A stretch of DNA of 64,000 nucleotides from Marinomonas piezotolerans (GTDB lineage Bacteria; Pseudomonadota; Gammaproteobacteria; Pseudomonadales; Marinomonadaceae). Under the pieces are notes generated by a model that was not told the origin of the DNA, did not search any database, and worked only from the letters and a program-made list of their open reading frames with translations. Position numbers and translations under genes: made by a program. Where the stretch lies: the NCBI RefSeq assembly GCF_003362755.1, contig NZ_QKRA01000002.1:62001-126000 (forward strand), in the 5' to 3' direction. Positions 53,334-62,746 of this stretch are shown here, piece by piece; the stretch's first letter is position 1, and each line of letters opens with the position of its first letter.

Positions 53334-55046
53334 TTACATTTCCAGCGATTTGTATTTTTCACGTAGGTGGTTACGAATAGTGACGGCTGACAAATTAAGC
53401 AGCGCAATCACGATCACCAATAACAAGGCTGTGGCATAGACCAGAGGGCGCGCCGCCTCTACGTTCGGGCTTTGGAAACCAACGTCGTAGATATGGAAGC
53501 CCAAATGCATGAATTTCTGATCTAAATGAATGTATGGGTAATTGCCATCCAGTGGTAATGATGGTGCAAGTTTTACGACACCCACCAACATCAACGGCGC
53601 CACTTCCCCCGCAGCACGTGCCACGGCTAAGATCACCCCAGTCATAATCGCTGGGCTCGCCATCGGCAACACCACACGCCATAACGTCTCAGCTTTGGTC
53701 GCGCCGAGCGCTAAGCTACCTTCACGAACATTACGCGGAATGCGTGATAAGCCTTCTTCAGTTGCCACAATCACCACAGGAACAGTCAATAGAGCTAGTG
53801 TGACCGAGGCCCACATCAAACCACCTGTGCCAAATGTTGGCGATGGCAGTGCTTCTGGGAAGAACGCTTGGTCAATCCCTGAGCCCATGAAGTAAATAAA
53901 GAAGCCTAGACCAAACACACCATATACGATGGATGGTACGCCCGCTAAGTTATTCACCGCGATGCGGATCGTGCGTGTCACCACGCCTTGCTTCGCGTAT
54001 TCACGTAAGTAAACCGCAGCAACAACTCCAAACGGCGTCACTAATACCGTCATTAGCAGCACCATCATCACCGTACCAAAGATTGCTGGGAACACCCCAC
54101 CTTCGGTATTCGCTTCACGCGGCTCAGCACTTAGGAATTCCCACACTTTAGCGCCATAAAAACCGATTTTCTGCGGAATGCCCATGGCATTAGGTCGGTA
54201 AGCGCGTACCACTTTCGCAACTTGCAGCTCGTGAATACTGCCGTCCATAACTTGAACAACAAACGTATCACGGTTGATTTGCGCATATAGGTCAATGAGA
54301 CGTTGCTGTAAACCTTGGTACAGGGCATCTTGCTCCGCACGTTTTGCATCAAGGTCTGCTTGCTTTTGAGGTGTTAGTGCATCGTTCAATTCCAAACGGC
54401 GCTGTTCAAGACGAAGACGCTCCAACTTATGGTTGATTGCACCAATCTCATCTTTTTCTACCTCATGAATCGCGTCGTAGATCTTTGTCGCACGTTCAAT
54501 GCTCTTTTCGAACACCGCCCATGTCGCCAGCGCAGAAGCTGTCGGAGTAAGATCTTCGGTCGATTCGACCACCTGACCGTCTTCTTTCACCGCTTTGAGG
54601 TAGCCATACAAGTTACCCCATTCATGACGCTCCGCCGCAAACAGCATCTCCGGCTTAGTCACATCAGTGAAATACTCATCAAGAATCCAACGAAAGTCAG
54701 AACCGTAAACATCTCGGTTACCGGTTTTCATCAGTGTACGTTGCATCAAATCATGATGGTCAGCGACATTGATACCCGCTTCACGCAACTGAGCCGCAGG
54801 AACCTCGGTAGTCTCAACACGTTCAGCCACTAAGGTATAGGGCGCAGAACCAGGCAGGCTGTAAGTCCCTTGAGCGATGTCCGCAGGCCAGAAATGACCG
54901 AGGCCACGTACCGCAATCAAGGTTAACAAACCCAATACCATGATGACGGAAATCGCCACCGCACCGGCGTTTAACCATACCCATGGATCACCAGACTTGA
55001 CCCACTGGGATACGGTTTGTTTCTTCATTTTCATTTCAGTACTCAT
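53334..55046 (-). CDS. pstA: Phosphate ABC transporter permease PstA (long form)
   Basis: A 570-residue permease, nearly twice the E. coli PstA (296 aa). After a first membrane segment (about 28-52) comes a periplasmic insertion of about 250 residues with a coiled coil ([28 protein letters not shown]); the usual permease core follows ([50 protein letters not shown]). This long form is shared by Vibrio, Pseudomonas and relatives. Its start overlaps the pstC stop by one base. Confidence 0.94.
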   Translation of the reverse strand: MSTEMKMKKQTVSQWVKSGDPWVWLNAGAVAISVIMVLGLLTLIAVRGLGHFWPADIAQGTYSLPGSAPYTLVAERVETTEVPAAQLREAGINVADHHDLMQRTLMKTGNRDVYGSDFRWILDEYFTDVTKPEMLFAAERHEWGNLYGYLKAVKEDGQVVESTEDLTPTASALATWAVFEKSIERATKIYDAIHEVEKDEIGAINHKLERLRLEQRRLELNDALTPQKQADLDAKRAEQDALYQGLQQRLIDLYAQINRDTFVVQVMDGSIHELQVAKVVRAYRPNAMGIPQKIGFYGAKVWEFLSAEPREANTEGGVFPAIFGTVMMVLLMTVLVTPFGVVAAVYLREYAKQGVVTRTIRIAVNNLAGVPSIVYGVFGLGFFIYFMGSGIDQAFFPEALPSPTFGTGGLMWASVTLALLTVPVVIVATEEGLSRIPRNVREGSLALGATKAETLWRVVLPMASPAIMTGVILAVARAAGEVAPLMLVGVVKLAPSLPLDGNYPYIHLDQKFMHLGFHIYDVGFQSPNVEAARPLVYATALLLVIVIALLNLSAVTIRNHLREKYKSLEM

Positions 55047-57298
55047 TACAACGACCCGTATTTCTTACGTAGGTGCTGACGCACGGTTTCTGCGATGGTG
55101 TTCACCACAAAGGTAAAGATGAACAACACAAACGCCGCCAAGAACAAGATACGGTAATGGGAGCTGCCGACTTCGGACTCCGGCACTTCCACAGCAAGGT
55201 TTGCCGCCAAGGTGCGCATCCCTTCAAAGATATTAAAGTCCATAATCGGTGTGTTACCTGTCGCCATTAACACGATCATGGTTTCACCCACCGCACGACC
55301 CATACCGATCATGACCGCAGAGAAGATACCTGGGCTAGCCGTTGGCAACACGACACGTGTCATGGTTTGCCAATACGTTGCACCCAAGGCAAGCGAGCCC
55401 TGAGTCAATGCTTTAGGAACCGAGAAAATCGCATCTTCGGTAATCGAAAAGATCGTTGGAATGACCGCAAAGCCCATTGCGAAACCGACAACTAAAGCGT
55501 TGCGCTGGTCGAATGTAATGCCAAGATCATTCGTGATGTAGCCACGGATATTACCGTCAAAGAAGCTCAGCTCGATCACTGGGCTCATAGCCACACAGAA
55601 CCAGCCCAATAAGACCACAACCGGAATCAATAACAGTGGCTGCCAGCCCTCCGGCACCATCCATCGAATCGACGCTGGCAAACGAGACCATAAGAAGGCA
55701 AACAGAAGGATACCAACTGGAAGCACCACTAAAATACTAAATGCTGCCGCAAGGTTTTCTTCTAAGAAAGGAGCAAAGAACAAACCTGCTAAGAAACCCA
55801 AGATAACCGTCGGCAGAGCTTCCATCAGCTCAATGACAGGCTTCACTTTACGACGCAACGCCGGTGCCATGAAGTAAGCGGTGTAAATCGCGCCACAAAT
55901 GGCCAATGGAACCGCCATCAACATCGCGTAGAAAGCCGCTTTTATCGTACCGAATGCAAGAGGCATCAAGCTGTATTTCGGTTCGAAGTCATTATTGGCC
56001 GCCGATGACTGCCAAGTGTATGTCGGCTCTTGATACCCTTCGTACCACACTTTGCCCCAAATAGAGGACCAAGAAACCTCTGGGTGTTCGTTATCGACAT
56101 CGAAGAAGTGCAAACCGCTGCCGTCTTCTAACAACAAACCATTTGCACGTGGTGAGAAGCTAATCAAACGGCCTGTTTCATCCGTTAACTTTTCGTCAAT
56201 GACCTGACGGCTAGACGTCGCGTTAAAAATCGCCACAACACCGCGCTCATCTAATGTCGCAAAGCCTTTTCGACGGTGTTCCATCGCCATCGTGACAAGG
56301 CCTACTGGTTGCTGAACGTCGCGAATAAATGTCAGATGCTCGACGTTATTGTCATCACGCACGTTAAACCACTGGCTAACGCGGCCACTGCTGTCCGCCA
56401 CCATGACTGACGATTTGCCCACTAAGTAGCGCATGGAGACGAGTTGCGCGTCATCCTTAACAAGGTCAATCTGGTCTTTCAACGTCACGTTGTCGATATC
56501 ACGAAGATCAAATTCATTCATCGCACCAGAACGGTCTGCGACGTACAAGTAGCGCTGATCACCCGAAATCAGTAGTGCGTAAGTATCGTCAACAAAAGGA
56601 ATCGACGCTTTCGTTTCGGATAACTCAACTTCTTCAGTAATGAAGTTCACGTCTTTGTCCAAACGCACCACTTGCGCAGATGAATCTCCGACTACTGCGA
56701 CCGTCATTCGGCTGTCGCTGTTGCGCACACTCATCATACGAATTGGAAAGTCTGCAGCCTGCACACCTTCATCGCCATACGGATAGACAATGCTGGGCGT
56801 AATTAAGCGCGTCCCATCAGGGTACGTGATCTTGTATTCTTGCTTAACCACCAAGGTGCGGCCGTCTGCATAACCAAATGCCATCAAATCACTGGTATCA
56901 GACTCCACCGCGAACGCTGTTGGATTACCTAATGGATTCTGGACCTTTTTAATAACGCTGCCATCTGCCACGTTAAAAAAGATCATGTCACCATTCTCAG
57001 CGACGCGAAAGCCTACTTCCATTTGCTCTTCTGTCGTCAGATATAAACTTTTACCAGACTCTTCAGAGGGCAATGTGTAGGCTTCTTTTGGCTCTATGCT
57101 CGCACCTGAAAATAGAGGTGCCACCTCATAAAGCAGGTAGAAACATATCAGCAAGACTGCAAGGATAACGCTGCTGCCACCGATAGCTATGCCTACCGTT
57201 GCGCTGCGATCCTTCAGAGCTCGAACTTTACGATGACGCTTTAACGCCGGCGTATTAAAGTCCAACTCAGGTATTTTTTGATCCGCTTGTGTACTCAT
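55046..57298 (-). CDS. pstC: Phosphate ABC transporter permease PstC (long form)
   Basis: A 750-residue permease (E. coli 319). Between the first membrane segment (about 34-56) and the permease core lies a large extracytoplasmic domain of beta-propeller-like repeats (MAFGYADGRTLVV, YLYVADRSGAMNEF, RVSQWFNVRDDN, FATLDERGVVAIF). The core has ALPTVILGFLAGLF and the EAA loop [22 protein letters not shown] choose the ATG at 57298; an upstream in-frame start at 57346 lies inside a hairpin. The start has a poor ribosome site and a Pho box ends only 15 bases before it. Confidence 0.92.
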   Translation of the reverse strand: MSTQADQKIPELDFNTPALKRHRKVRALKDRSATVGIAIGGSSVILAVLLICFYLLYEVAPLFSGASIEPKEAYTLPSEESGKSLYLTTEEQMEVGFRVAENGDMIFFNVADGSVIKKVQNPLGNPTAFAVESDTSDLMAFGYADGRTLVVKQEYKITYPDGTRLITPSIVYPYGDEGVQAADFPIRMMSVRNSDSRMTVAVVGDSSAQVVRLDKDVNFITEEVELSETKASIPFVDDTYALLISGDQRYLYVADRSGAMNEFDLRDIDNVTLKDQIDLVKDDAQLVSMRYLVGKSSVMVADSSGRVSQWFNVRDDNNVEHLTFIRDVQQPVGLVTMAMEHRRKGFATLDERGVVAIFNATSSRQVIDEKLTDETGRLISFSPRANGLLLEDGSGLHFFDVDNEHPEVSWSSIWGKVWYEGYQEPTYTWQSSAANNDFEPKYSLMPLAFGTIKAAFYAMLMAVPLAICGAIYTAYFMAPALRRKVKPVIELMEALPTVILGFLAGLFFAPFLEENLAAAFSILVVLPVGILLFAFLWSRLPASIRWMVPEGWQPLLLIPVVVLLGWFCVAMSPVIELSFFDGNIRGYITNDLGITFDQRNALVVGFAMGFAVIPTIFSITEDAIFSVPKALTQGSLALGATYWQTMTRVVLPTASPGIFSAVMIGMGRAVGETMIVLMATGNTPIMDFNIFEGMRTLAANLAVEVPESEVGSSHYRILFLAAFVLFIFTFVVNTIAETVRQHLRKKYGSL

Positions 57299-57313
57299 CG
57301 AATTCAACTTTTT

Positions 57314-57331
57314 GTGACAATTTTGTGACAG
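57314..57331 (-). promoter_or_regulatory. Pho box immediately upstream of pstC
   Basis: On the minus strand CTGTCAC-AAAA-TTGTCAC: two seven-base direct repeats with a four-base A-rich spacer, very close to the consensus PhoB site. It lies 15 bases before the pstC ATG, too near to leave room for a -10 box and ribosome site in the usual geometry. Confidence 0.65.
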
Positions 57332-57346
57332 ATGCCAAGCTAACAA

Positions 57347-57376
57347 AAGCAGGAGAGACCTTCGCCTCTCCTGCTT
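57347..57376 (-). terminator. Intercistronic hairpin between pstS and pstC
   Basis: Perfect 11-bp stem AAGCAGGAGAG/CTCTCCTGCTT with an eight-base loop, followed on the minus strand by TTG TTAG. It is 35 bases past the pstS stop and probably a partial terminator or 3' stabiliser that keeps pstS in excess over the permeases. Confidence 0.75.
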
Positions 57377-57410
57377 CGTGCATCCCGCAAACTTTCCCTG
57401 TAACCCAGTA

Positions 57411-58379
57411 TTACTGGATACCTAGGTCTTTCATGTACTTCGCAGAAACTTTCGCTGGAAGCGGTACGTAACCGTCTTTCACGACAACTTCTTGACCCAT
57501 TTTAGAAAGGACCATTTTCACAAACTCACGCTCTAGTGGAGCAAGTGGTTTGTTAGGTGCTTTGTTTACGTAAACGTATAGGAAACGAGATAGTGGGTAT
57601 TTGCCAGTCGCAGCGTTCTCTGGAGTCGCGTCGATTAGCTGACCACCTTCTTTCTTAGAAAGAGGTAATGCGCGGACAGAAGACGTTTTGTAACCGATAC
57701 CAGAGTAACCAATACCGTTAAGTGACGTAGAAACAGACTGTACAACAGACGCAGAACCAGGCTGCTCGTTTACAGAGTTTTTGTAGTCGCCTTTGTATAG
57801 AGCGTTAGATTTGAAGTAACCGTAAGTACCAGATACTGAGTTACGGCCGAACAATTGAATGTCACGGTTTGCCCAAGCACCTGTTAGACCTGCCGCACCC
57901 CATTTAGTGATGTCTTCGCTGTGACCACCTTTACGAGTAGAAGAGAAGATCGCATCGATTTCAGGAAGAGATAGACCTTTGATTGGGTTATCTTTGTGTA
58001 CGAATACTGCTAGAGCGTCGATAGCAACTGGCACTGCAGTTGGCTTGTAGCCGTATTTTTTCTCAAACGCTGCTACTTCTTTGTCTTTCATCATGCGAGA
58101 CATTGGACCGAAGTTAGACGTACCTTCTGTTAGCGCTGGTGGCGCAGTAGAAGAGCCAGCTGCTTGGATCTGGATGTTCACGTTAGGGTAAAGACGTTTG
58201 AAGTCTTCTGCCCAAAGTGTCATAAGGTTCGCTAGAGTGTCAGAACCCACGCTTGAAATGTTACCAGAAACGCCACTTGCTTTAGAGTAAGCTGGTAGTT
58301 TTGGATCAACATCTGCCATTGCGTTAACAGATACGCCTGCTAGGGTAGAAACCGCTAGTGTTGCAACTAGTTTTTTCAT
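57411..58379 (-). CDS. pstS: Phosphate ABC transporter substrate-binding protein PstS
   Basis: A 322-residue periplasmic phosphate-binding protein with a signal peptide (cut after VNAMA). Binding-loop motifs: [43 protein letters not shown] and [12 protein letters not shown]. The ATG at 58379 lies after GAGG. A Pho box at 58462-58479 drives it. First gene of pstSCAB-phoU. Confidence 0.95.
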   Translation of the reverse strand: MKKLVATLAVSTLAGVSVNAMADVDPKLPAYSKASGVSGNISSVGSDTLANLMTLWAEDFKRLYPNVNIQIQAAGSSTAPPALTEGTSNFGPMSRMMKDKEVAAFEKKYGYKPTAVPVAIDALAVFVHKDNPIKGLSLPEIDAIFSSTRKGGHSEDITKWGAAGLTGAWANRDIQLFGRNSVSGTYGYFKSNALYKGDYKNSVNEQPGSASVVQSVSTSLNGIGYSGIGYKTSSVRALPLSKKEGGQLIDATPENAATGKYPLSRFLYVYVNKAPNKPLAPLEREFVKMVLSKMGQEVVVKDGYVPLPAKVSAKYMKDLGIQ

Positions 58380-58447
58380 CACTTCAACCTCAATGGTTAA
58401 CTTTAAAATTTAAGAATCGGAACACGTTTTGTTCTGCGATGTTTAAG

Positions 58448-58479
58448 ACTATAAAGCGGCTTTGTGACACTAATGTTAA
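58448..58479 (-). promoter_or_regulatory. Pho box and -10 box of pstS
   Basis: Minus strand TTAACAT-TAGT-GTCACAA (58462-58479), the same repeat pair as before phoB, followed by TATAGT (58448-58453) at about eight bases. Consistent with a PhoB-dependent promoter. Confidence 0.7.
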
Positions 58480-58669
58480 AGAACGAAATATTTATAGTTT
58501 TTCGGTAGCGCCCAGTTTTTGGCCTAATTAAGAGAAACAAAGAACCGTTAGGCAATCAGGTTCGTTGTAATAACTAGGCAAAATATTCCCAATAGCTTTG
58601 AGATCCAATAGACTGACGCAGCGGAAATGTCCGCCAACGATAACAATACAGTCAGTGGGTAAAATAATA

Positions 58670-59191
58670 ATGTTCAACAAAATCATCTGTGGCGCCGAGA
58701 GCATATCCACTGTGGTGGGGAAATGCGTGGCTTGGTTCACCTTACTTATGATGCTGCTAACATGCTACATCGTCGTTGCGCGTTACGGCTTTGGCGTCGG
58801 CTCCATTGCATTGCAGGAATCCGTTCTCTATCTGCATGCCATGGTCTTTATGCTGGGGGCCGCGTATACCTTTAAAGATGACGAGCACGTACGCGTAGAC
58901 GTCTTCTACCGCGAATTTTCAGCGCGCAAGAAAGCTTGGGTGAACATTGTGGGTGGATTGATTTTCTTGCTGCCATTTAGTGGCTACACCGCCTATATGA
59001 GTTACGACTATGTTGCGGCGTCATGGCGTGTGATGGAAACCTCCCAAGAACCAGGTGGGCTGCCCTTCATTTATCTACTTAAAACTCTCATACCACTCAT
59101 GATGGCGATGCTAATCATTCAGGGCATCGCCGACATTTTGAAAAACCTAGGCGTTGTCCTTCAAACTAACACGTCAAAGGAGGCACTCTAA
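58670..59191 (+). CDS. TRAP transporter small permease DctQ
   Basis: A 173-residue membrane protein with four hydrophobic spans; FTLLMMLLTCYIVVARYGFG, then LQESVLYLHAMVFMLGAAYTFKDDEHVRVDVFY is the DctQ hallmark. The ATG at 58670 is chosen from the family start; an earlier frame start at 58598 adds a polar stretch. It is two bases upstream of the DctM gene. The partner binding protein DctP is not in the window next to it. Confidence 0.9.
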   Translation: MFNKIICGAESISTVVGKCVAWFTLLMMLLTCYIVVARYGFGVGSIALQESVLYLHAMVFMLGAAYTFKDDEHVRVDVFYREFSARKKAWVNIVGGLIFLLPFSGYTAYMSYDYVAASWRVMETSQEPGGLPFIYLLKTLIPLMMAMLIIQGIADILKNLGVVLQTNTSKEAL

Positions 59192-59192
59192 G

Positions 59193-60584
59193 GTGGCTGA
59201 ATTTTTACCTTTATGGCTGTTTGCAGGGGTCTGTGTCTTTTTGCTGTTTGGCTATCCTGTTGCGTTTTCTCTTGGCGGTACCGCACTTCTTTTTGCTGCG
59301 GGCGGCGCCATGTTCGGCACATTCGATGCAGTCTTCTTAGAAGCATTACCAAACCGCCTATTCGGTATTGTCCGAAACGAAACGTTAATTGCTGTGCCCT
59401 TGTTTGTACTGATGGGCGTACTACTGGAAAAGTCTAAGCTGGCTGAGCGGTTATTGGACTCCATGGCCATGCTGTTCGGTACTTTGCGCGGTGGTTTGGG
59501 CATTTCAGTCATTTTAGTCGGTATGTTAATGGCCGCCAGTACGGGAATTGTTGGCGCGACCGTGGTGACGATGGGCATGATCTCGTTGCCCACTATGCTA
59601 CGCCGAGGTTATGACCCAGCGCTCGCCACGGGCACGATTTGTGCGACGGGCACACTGGGTCAGATCATTCCACCATCGATCGCTCTTGTTTTGCTGGGTG
59701 ATGTGATGTCAAACGCCTTTCAAAAAGCACAATTGCAGATGGGCGTGTTTTCACCTAAAACCGTGTCAGTTGGCGACTTATTCGTTGGTGCTCTGATTCC
59801 TGGCCTAATTTTAGTCGCCCTTTACATTTTATACGTCGTTATTGTGGCGTGGCTTCAACCAGAGAAAGCGCCCGCCATCCCGAAAGAAGAGTTACGCCGA
59901 GGCGTGGACGACACTTATTTATTTGTCGATGTGGTAAAAGGCTTAGTGCCTCCTTTAGCACTTATCCTTGCCGTGCTCGGTTCTATTCTCGGTGGTTTTG
60001 CTACACCAACAGAAGCAGCAGGCGTCGGGGCTTTCGGTGCGGCCATCTTAGCGGCGTTGTCGGGTAAACTAAACTTACAAACACTCAAAGACAGCGTATT
60101 CGCGACGACAAAGGTCACGGGTATGGTGTTTATGATTCTAATCGGCGCGTCGCTGTTCTCACTGGTTTTCCGAGGCTTCGGTGGGGAAGAGCTAATCCAC
60201 GAATTCTTTAATCAGCTTCCTGGTGGCGTCGTCAGCGCAGTCATTATCGTCATGCTGGTAATGTTCTTACTGGGCTTCATCTTAGACTTTATTGAAATTA
60301 CCTTTGTGGTCGTGCCGATTGTGGCGCCCGTATTACTGGCCATGGGTCTCGACCCAATCTGGTTAGGTATTATGATGGCGATCAACCTACAAACGTCATT
60401 TTTAACACCACCGTTTGGCTTTGCGCTGTTTTATTTACGTGGTGTAGCCCCCCTTGAGGTGAAGACACAGCAAATCTACAAAGGGGTAATCCCATTTATT
60501 TTGATTCAACTGTTCGTACTTCTGTTGTTAGCCATTTGGCCTAGCTTGGCTACTTGGTTACCAGAAGCGGTGTACGCCAACTAA
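59193..60584 (+). CDS. TRAP transporter large permease DctM
   Basis: A 463-residue large permease with about twelve membrane spans. GTG start at 59193, ten bases after AAGGAGG. Motifs GTLGQIIPPSIALVLLGD and NLQTSFLTPPFGFALFYLRG are typical of the Na+-driven DctM family. With DctQ it would take up a carboxylate or similar solute; the subgroup (GDVMS and a long central loop with FSPKTVSVGDLF) is the mannitol/chloroaromatic-type (TRAP-type C4) branch, but the substrate is open. Confidence 0.92.
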   Translation: MAEFLPLWLFAGVCVFLLFGYPVAFSLGGTALLFAAGGAMFGTFDAVFLEALPNRLFGIVRNETLIAVPLFVLMGVLLEKSKLAERLLDSMAMLFGTLRGGLGISVILVGMLMAASTGIVGATVVTMGMISLPTMLRRGYDPALATGTICATGTLGQIIPPSIALVLLGDVMSNAFQKAQLQMGVFSPKTVSVGDLFVGALIPGLILVALYILYVVIVAWLQPEKAPAIPKEELRRGVDDTYLFVDVVKGLVPPLALILAVLGSILGGFATPTEAAGVGAFGAAILAALSGKLNLQTLKDSVFATTKVTGMVFMILIGASLFSLVFRGFGGEELIHEFFNQLPGGVVSAVIIVMLVMFLLGFILDFIEITFVVVPIVAPVLLAMGLDPIWLGIMMAINLQTSFLTPPFGFALFYLRGVAPLEVKTQQIYKGVIPFILIQLFVLLLLAIWPSLATWLPEAVYAN

Positions 60585-60598
60585 TTGGAGAAGATGTT

Positions 60599-61558
60599 AT
60601 GAAAGCGATGCAAATAAACGATTATGGCCCTGCTAGTGACCTTACCTTAGTCGACGTGGCCAAACCGACTATTAATGACGATCAAATTTTAGTTCAAATT
60701 GGTGCATCAGGGGTTAACCCGGTCGATACTTACATTCGTTCAGGCGTTAACAATTACACTGCGTCGTTTCCCCACACCCCGGGTAACGATGGTGCGGGAA
60801 CAGTAGTAGAAGTGGGTCGCAATGTTGCCGGATTTCAGGTGGGTCAACGGGTTTACTTCTCGCGCAACTTAACAGGATCTGCCGCGGAATACGCCGTGGC
60901 GTTACCCACGCATACATTCCCTTTAGCTGACGCATTAAGCTTTGCAGAGGGTGCGTGTTTAGGAGTGCCCTACACCACCGCACACCGCGCTCTATTCGGT
61001 CGAGCACATGCTCAAGCTGGTGATCGAGTTTTAATTCATGGCGCAACAGGCGCTGTTGGGATTGCTGCGGTACAATTAGCGCTATCAGCGGGTATGGATG
61101 TGGTGGCCTCTGCGGGAACCCAAGAAGGAGCCGATTTACTACGCGCTCAAGGTGTAGAAACCGTCATCATGCATACAGAGGAAGGTTACTTAAAACCCTT
61201 TCAATCTTTGGATACGGGCTTTGACGTGATCATAGAAATGTTGGCGAATCACAATTTGGATCAAGATCTGAAAGCCTTGGCATTTGGTGGTTGCGTGGCC
61301 ATCATCGGTAATCGCGGTACAGTCGAGATCAACCCGCGAGACTTGATGGCACGCGATGCCGCGGTCATGGGCGTAGCGCTCGCCAACTGCAAGCCAGCGG
61401 AGTTACAGCGTATTGCTAAAGCGATGTTGCCCCTATTTGAAAAAGGTGTCTTAAAGCCGGTCATTCGTCGTGAGTACAGCTTAACTGAGCTCCCTCAAGC
61501 TCACGAAGATGTCATGAAAAGTGGCGCTCAGGGTAACTTAGTCGTCAGCGTTCAATAA
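60599..61558 (+). CDS. Zinc-less quinone oxidoreductase (zeta-crystallin type)
   Basis: A 319-residue NADPH-dependent medium-chain reductase. GroES-like N-terminus (GVNPVDTYIRSG, HTPGNDGAGTVVEVG) and Rossmann motif IHGATGAVGIAAVQLA; the zinc ligands of alcohol dehydrogenases are absent. The ATG at 60599 has TTGGAGAAG upstream. It follows dctM by 14 bases, so it probably belongs to the same operon and may act on the imported compound (inference). Confidence 0.87.
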   Translation: MKAMQINDYGPASDLTLVDVAKPTINDDQILVQIGASGVNPVDTYIRSGVNNYTASFPHTPGNDGAGTVVEVGRNVAGFQVGQRVYFSRNLTGSAAEYAVALPTHTFPLADALSFAEGACLGVPYTTAHRALFGRAHAQAGDRVLIHGATGAVGIAAVQLALSAGMDVVASAGTQEGADLLRAQGVETVIMHTEEGYLKPFQSLDTGFDVIIEMLANHNLDQDLKALAFGGCVAIIGNRGTVEINPRDLMARDAAVMGVALANCKPAELQRIAKAMLPLFEKGVLKPVIRREYSLTELPQAHEDVMKSGAQGNLVVSVQ

Positions 61559-61570
61559 CAGCAATGCCTC

Positions 61571-61592
61571 AGAGCGCCAAGATTGGCGCTCT
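61571..61592 (+). terminator. Hairpin after the quinone oxidoreductase
   Basis: Nine-base stem AGAGCGCCA/TGGCGCTCT with AGAT loop, then CTCTTC; no clean T run, so termination may be partial. Confidence 0.55.
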
Positions 61593-61670
61593 CTCTTCGC
61601 CCCCCCTACTCAACACCCCGAAAGACCGCTATACTCCTTACGTTACACTGAACAAAAAGTAGGCAATCTT

Positions 61671-62444
61671 TTGACTCCCTCTCAATCTGACGTATTCAGT
61701 CTGCCAGACGTTGCAGACACCCATGACCACGACTACCATCAGCTTGTCGTCGTACTCGATGGGAATACTGACTTCGACATCGAAGGTAAAGGTGGCCAGA
61801 AAATGCAATCTGGTGCAGGCTGCATTGTGCCTTCTGCCAACGGACACCAATTTGTTGGTCTCGGTGAAAACCGTATTATGGTCGTCAATTTACCCACACC
61901 TCCTTTAAAAGCCATCACCGACGAAGAGTACGAGATTGTTTCACGATTGTTCGACCAAGCCGCCTACTTTCAGCTCAATCCACGCTTACAAGTGCTTGCA
62001 TCAGCACTGTCTGGCGAGCTACAGCAGTACCCTGATGATCCAATCTTAGCAAGAGCCTGTGGTAATACCCTGTTAAGTGCCATCCGCCATCAAATAGCCA
62101 ATAATAAAGACGTACGTTTACGTGGTAATCAACTCGATATCGAAAAGCTTGACCAATTTATCGAGCTTAACTTATCGCGCCGAGTGCACATTAATCAGCT
62201 GGCAAACTTTTGCTTTTTAAGTGTTAGTCAATTCCATGAGCGCTTTAAAGAGCGTACAGGGATGACGCCACACCAATACTTGATACGTAAACGCCTCGAA
62301 CGCGCTCAGTTGCTATTGCGAGAAGGTCACCCGCCTATTCAAGTCGCAGAAATGTGTGGTTTTTCAAGCCAAAGTGCCATGACCAATGCATTTTCACAAA
62401 CTTTAGGCATTACGCCTTTAAAGTATCAAAAGCAGTTTCGTTAA
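61671..62444 (+). CDS. AraC family transcriptional regulator, PruR-like
   Basis: A 257-residue regulator. An N-terminal cupin domain (DHDYHQLVVVLDGNTDFDIEG, GCIVPSANGHQFVG) and two C-terminal HTH motifs (VHINQLANFCFLSVSQFHERFKER, IQVAEMCGFSSQSAMTNAFSQT). The start is a TTG at 61671 after AGTAGG; no ATG is near. It lies directly before putA in the same direction, like the proline-responsive activator PruR next to putA in Pseudomonas, so it probably activates putA. The gap holds a pair of direct repeats suited to AraC-type binding. Confidence 0.85.
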   Translation: MTPSQSDVFSLPDVADTHDHDYHQLVVVLDGNTDFDIEGKGGQKMQSGAGCIVPSANGHQFVGLGENRIMVVNLPTPPLKAITDEEYEIVSRLFDQAAYFQLNPRLQVLASALSGELQQYPDDPILARACGNTLLSAIRHQIANNKDVRLRGNQLDIEKLDQFIELNLSRRVHINQLANFCFLSVSQFHERFKERTGMTPHQYLIRKRLERAQLLLREGHPPIQVAEMCGFSSQSAMTNAFSQTLGITPLKYQKQFR

Positions 62445-62746
62445 CCGCGATACCTATTAAACCTGAGTTACCCGTTGCAAGTAGTTAGCAGCTTTTATAC
62501 CCAGCTTTGCAAACGTTAGAGACCATTTGTAAACGTCTAGAAAATTAATCGGATTTTCTTATAAAAAAAACCGATGATTTAGAAAGACCGTTTCCCCCTC
62601 CTGTCACTATAGTGCTCCCATGATGTGGAAATGCACGCCTTGAGTTTTGACAAGTCTTTGCAACACTTAAGGTCACATTTTCGAAAACTATTCAAACGGT
62701 TTAATACGGAAGCAGTGTCTTTCGGTTGTCGTGGGAGAATCCGACT
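62445..62746. other. 302-base regulatory gap before putA
   Basis: No gene. It contains the direct repeats at 62506-62536, an inverted repeat ATCGG/CCGAT (62548-62575), the palindrome CACTATAGTG (62603-62612) whose TATAGT could be a -10 box, and a TTGACA at 62647. The ribosome site for putA is a GGGAGA at 62733-62738. Confidence 0.45.
62506..62536 (+). promoter_or_regulatory. Direct repeats upstream of putA, candidate AraC-type operator
   Basis: TTTGCAAACGT (62506-62516) and TTTGTAAACGT (62526-62536) differ at one position and are 20 bases apart, two helical turns, as in AraC-type half-sites. They lie about 70-100 bases before the possible TATAGT -10 box. Confidence 0.5.

Noticed and set aside
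57314-57331. Reading the element before pstC as a CRP-type TGTGA-N6-TCACA site
   Set aside because: The repeats are direct (GTGACA twice), not inverted, and fit the 11-base Pho box period.
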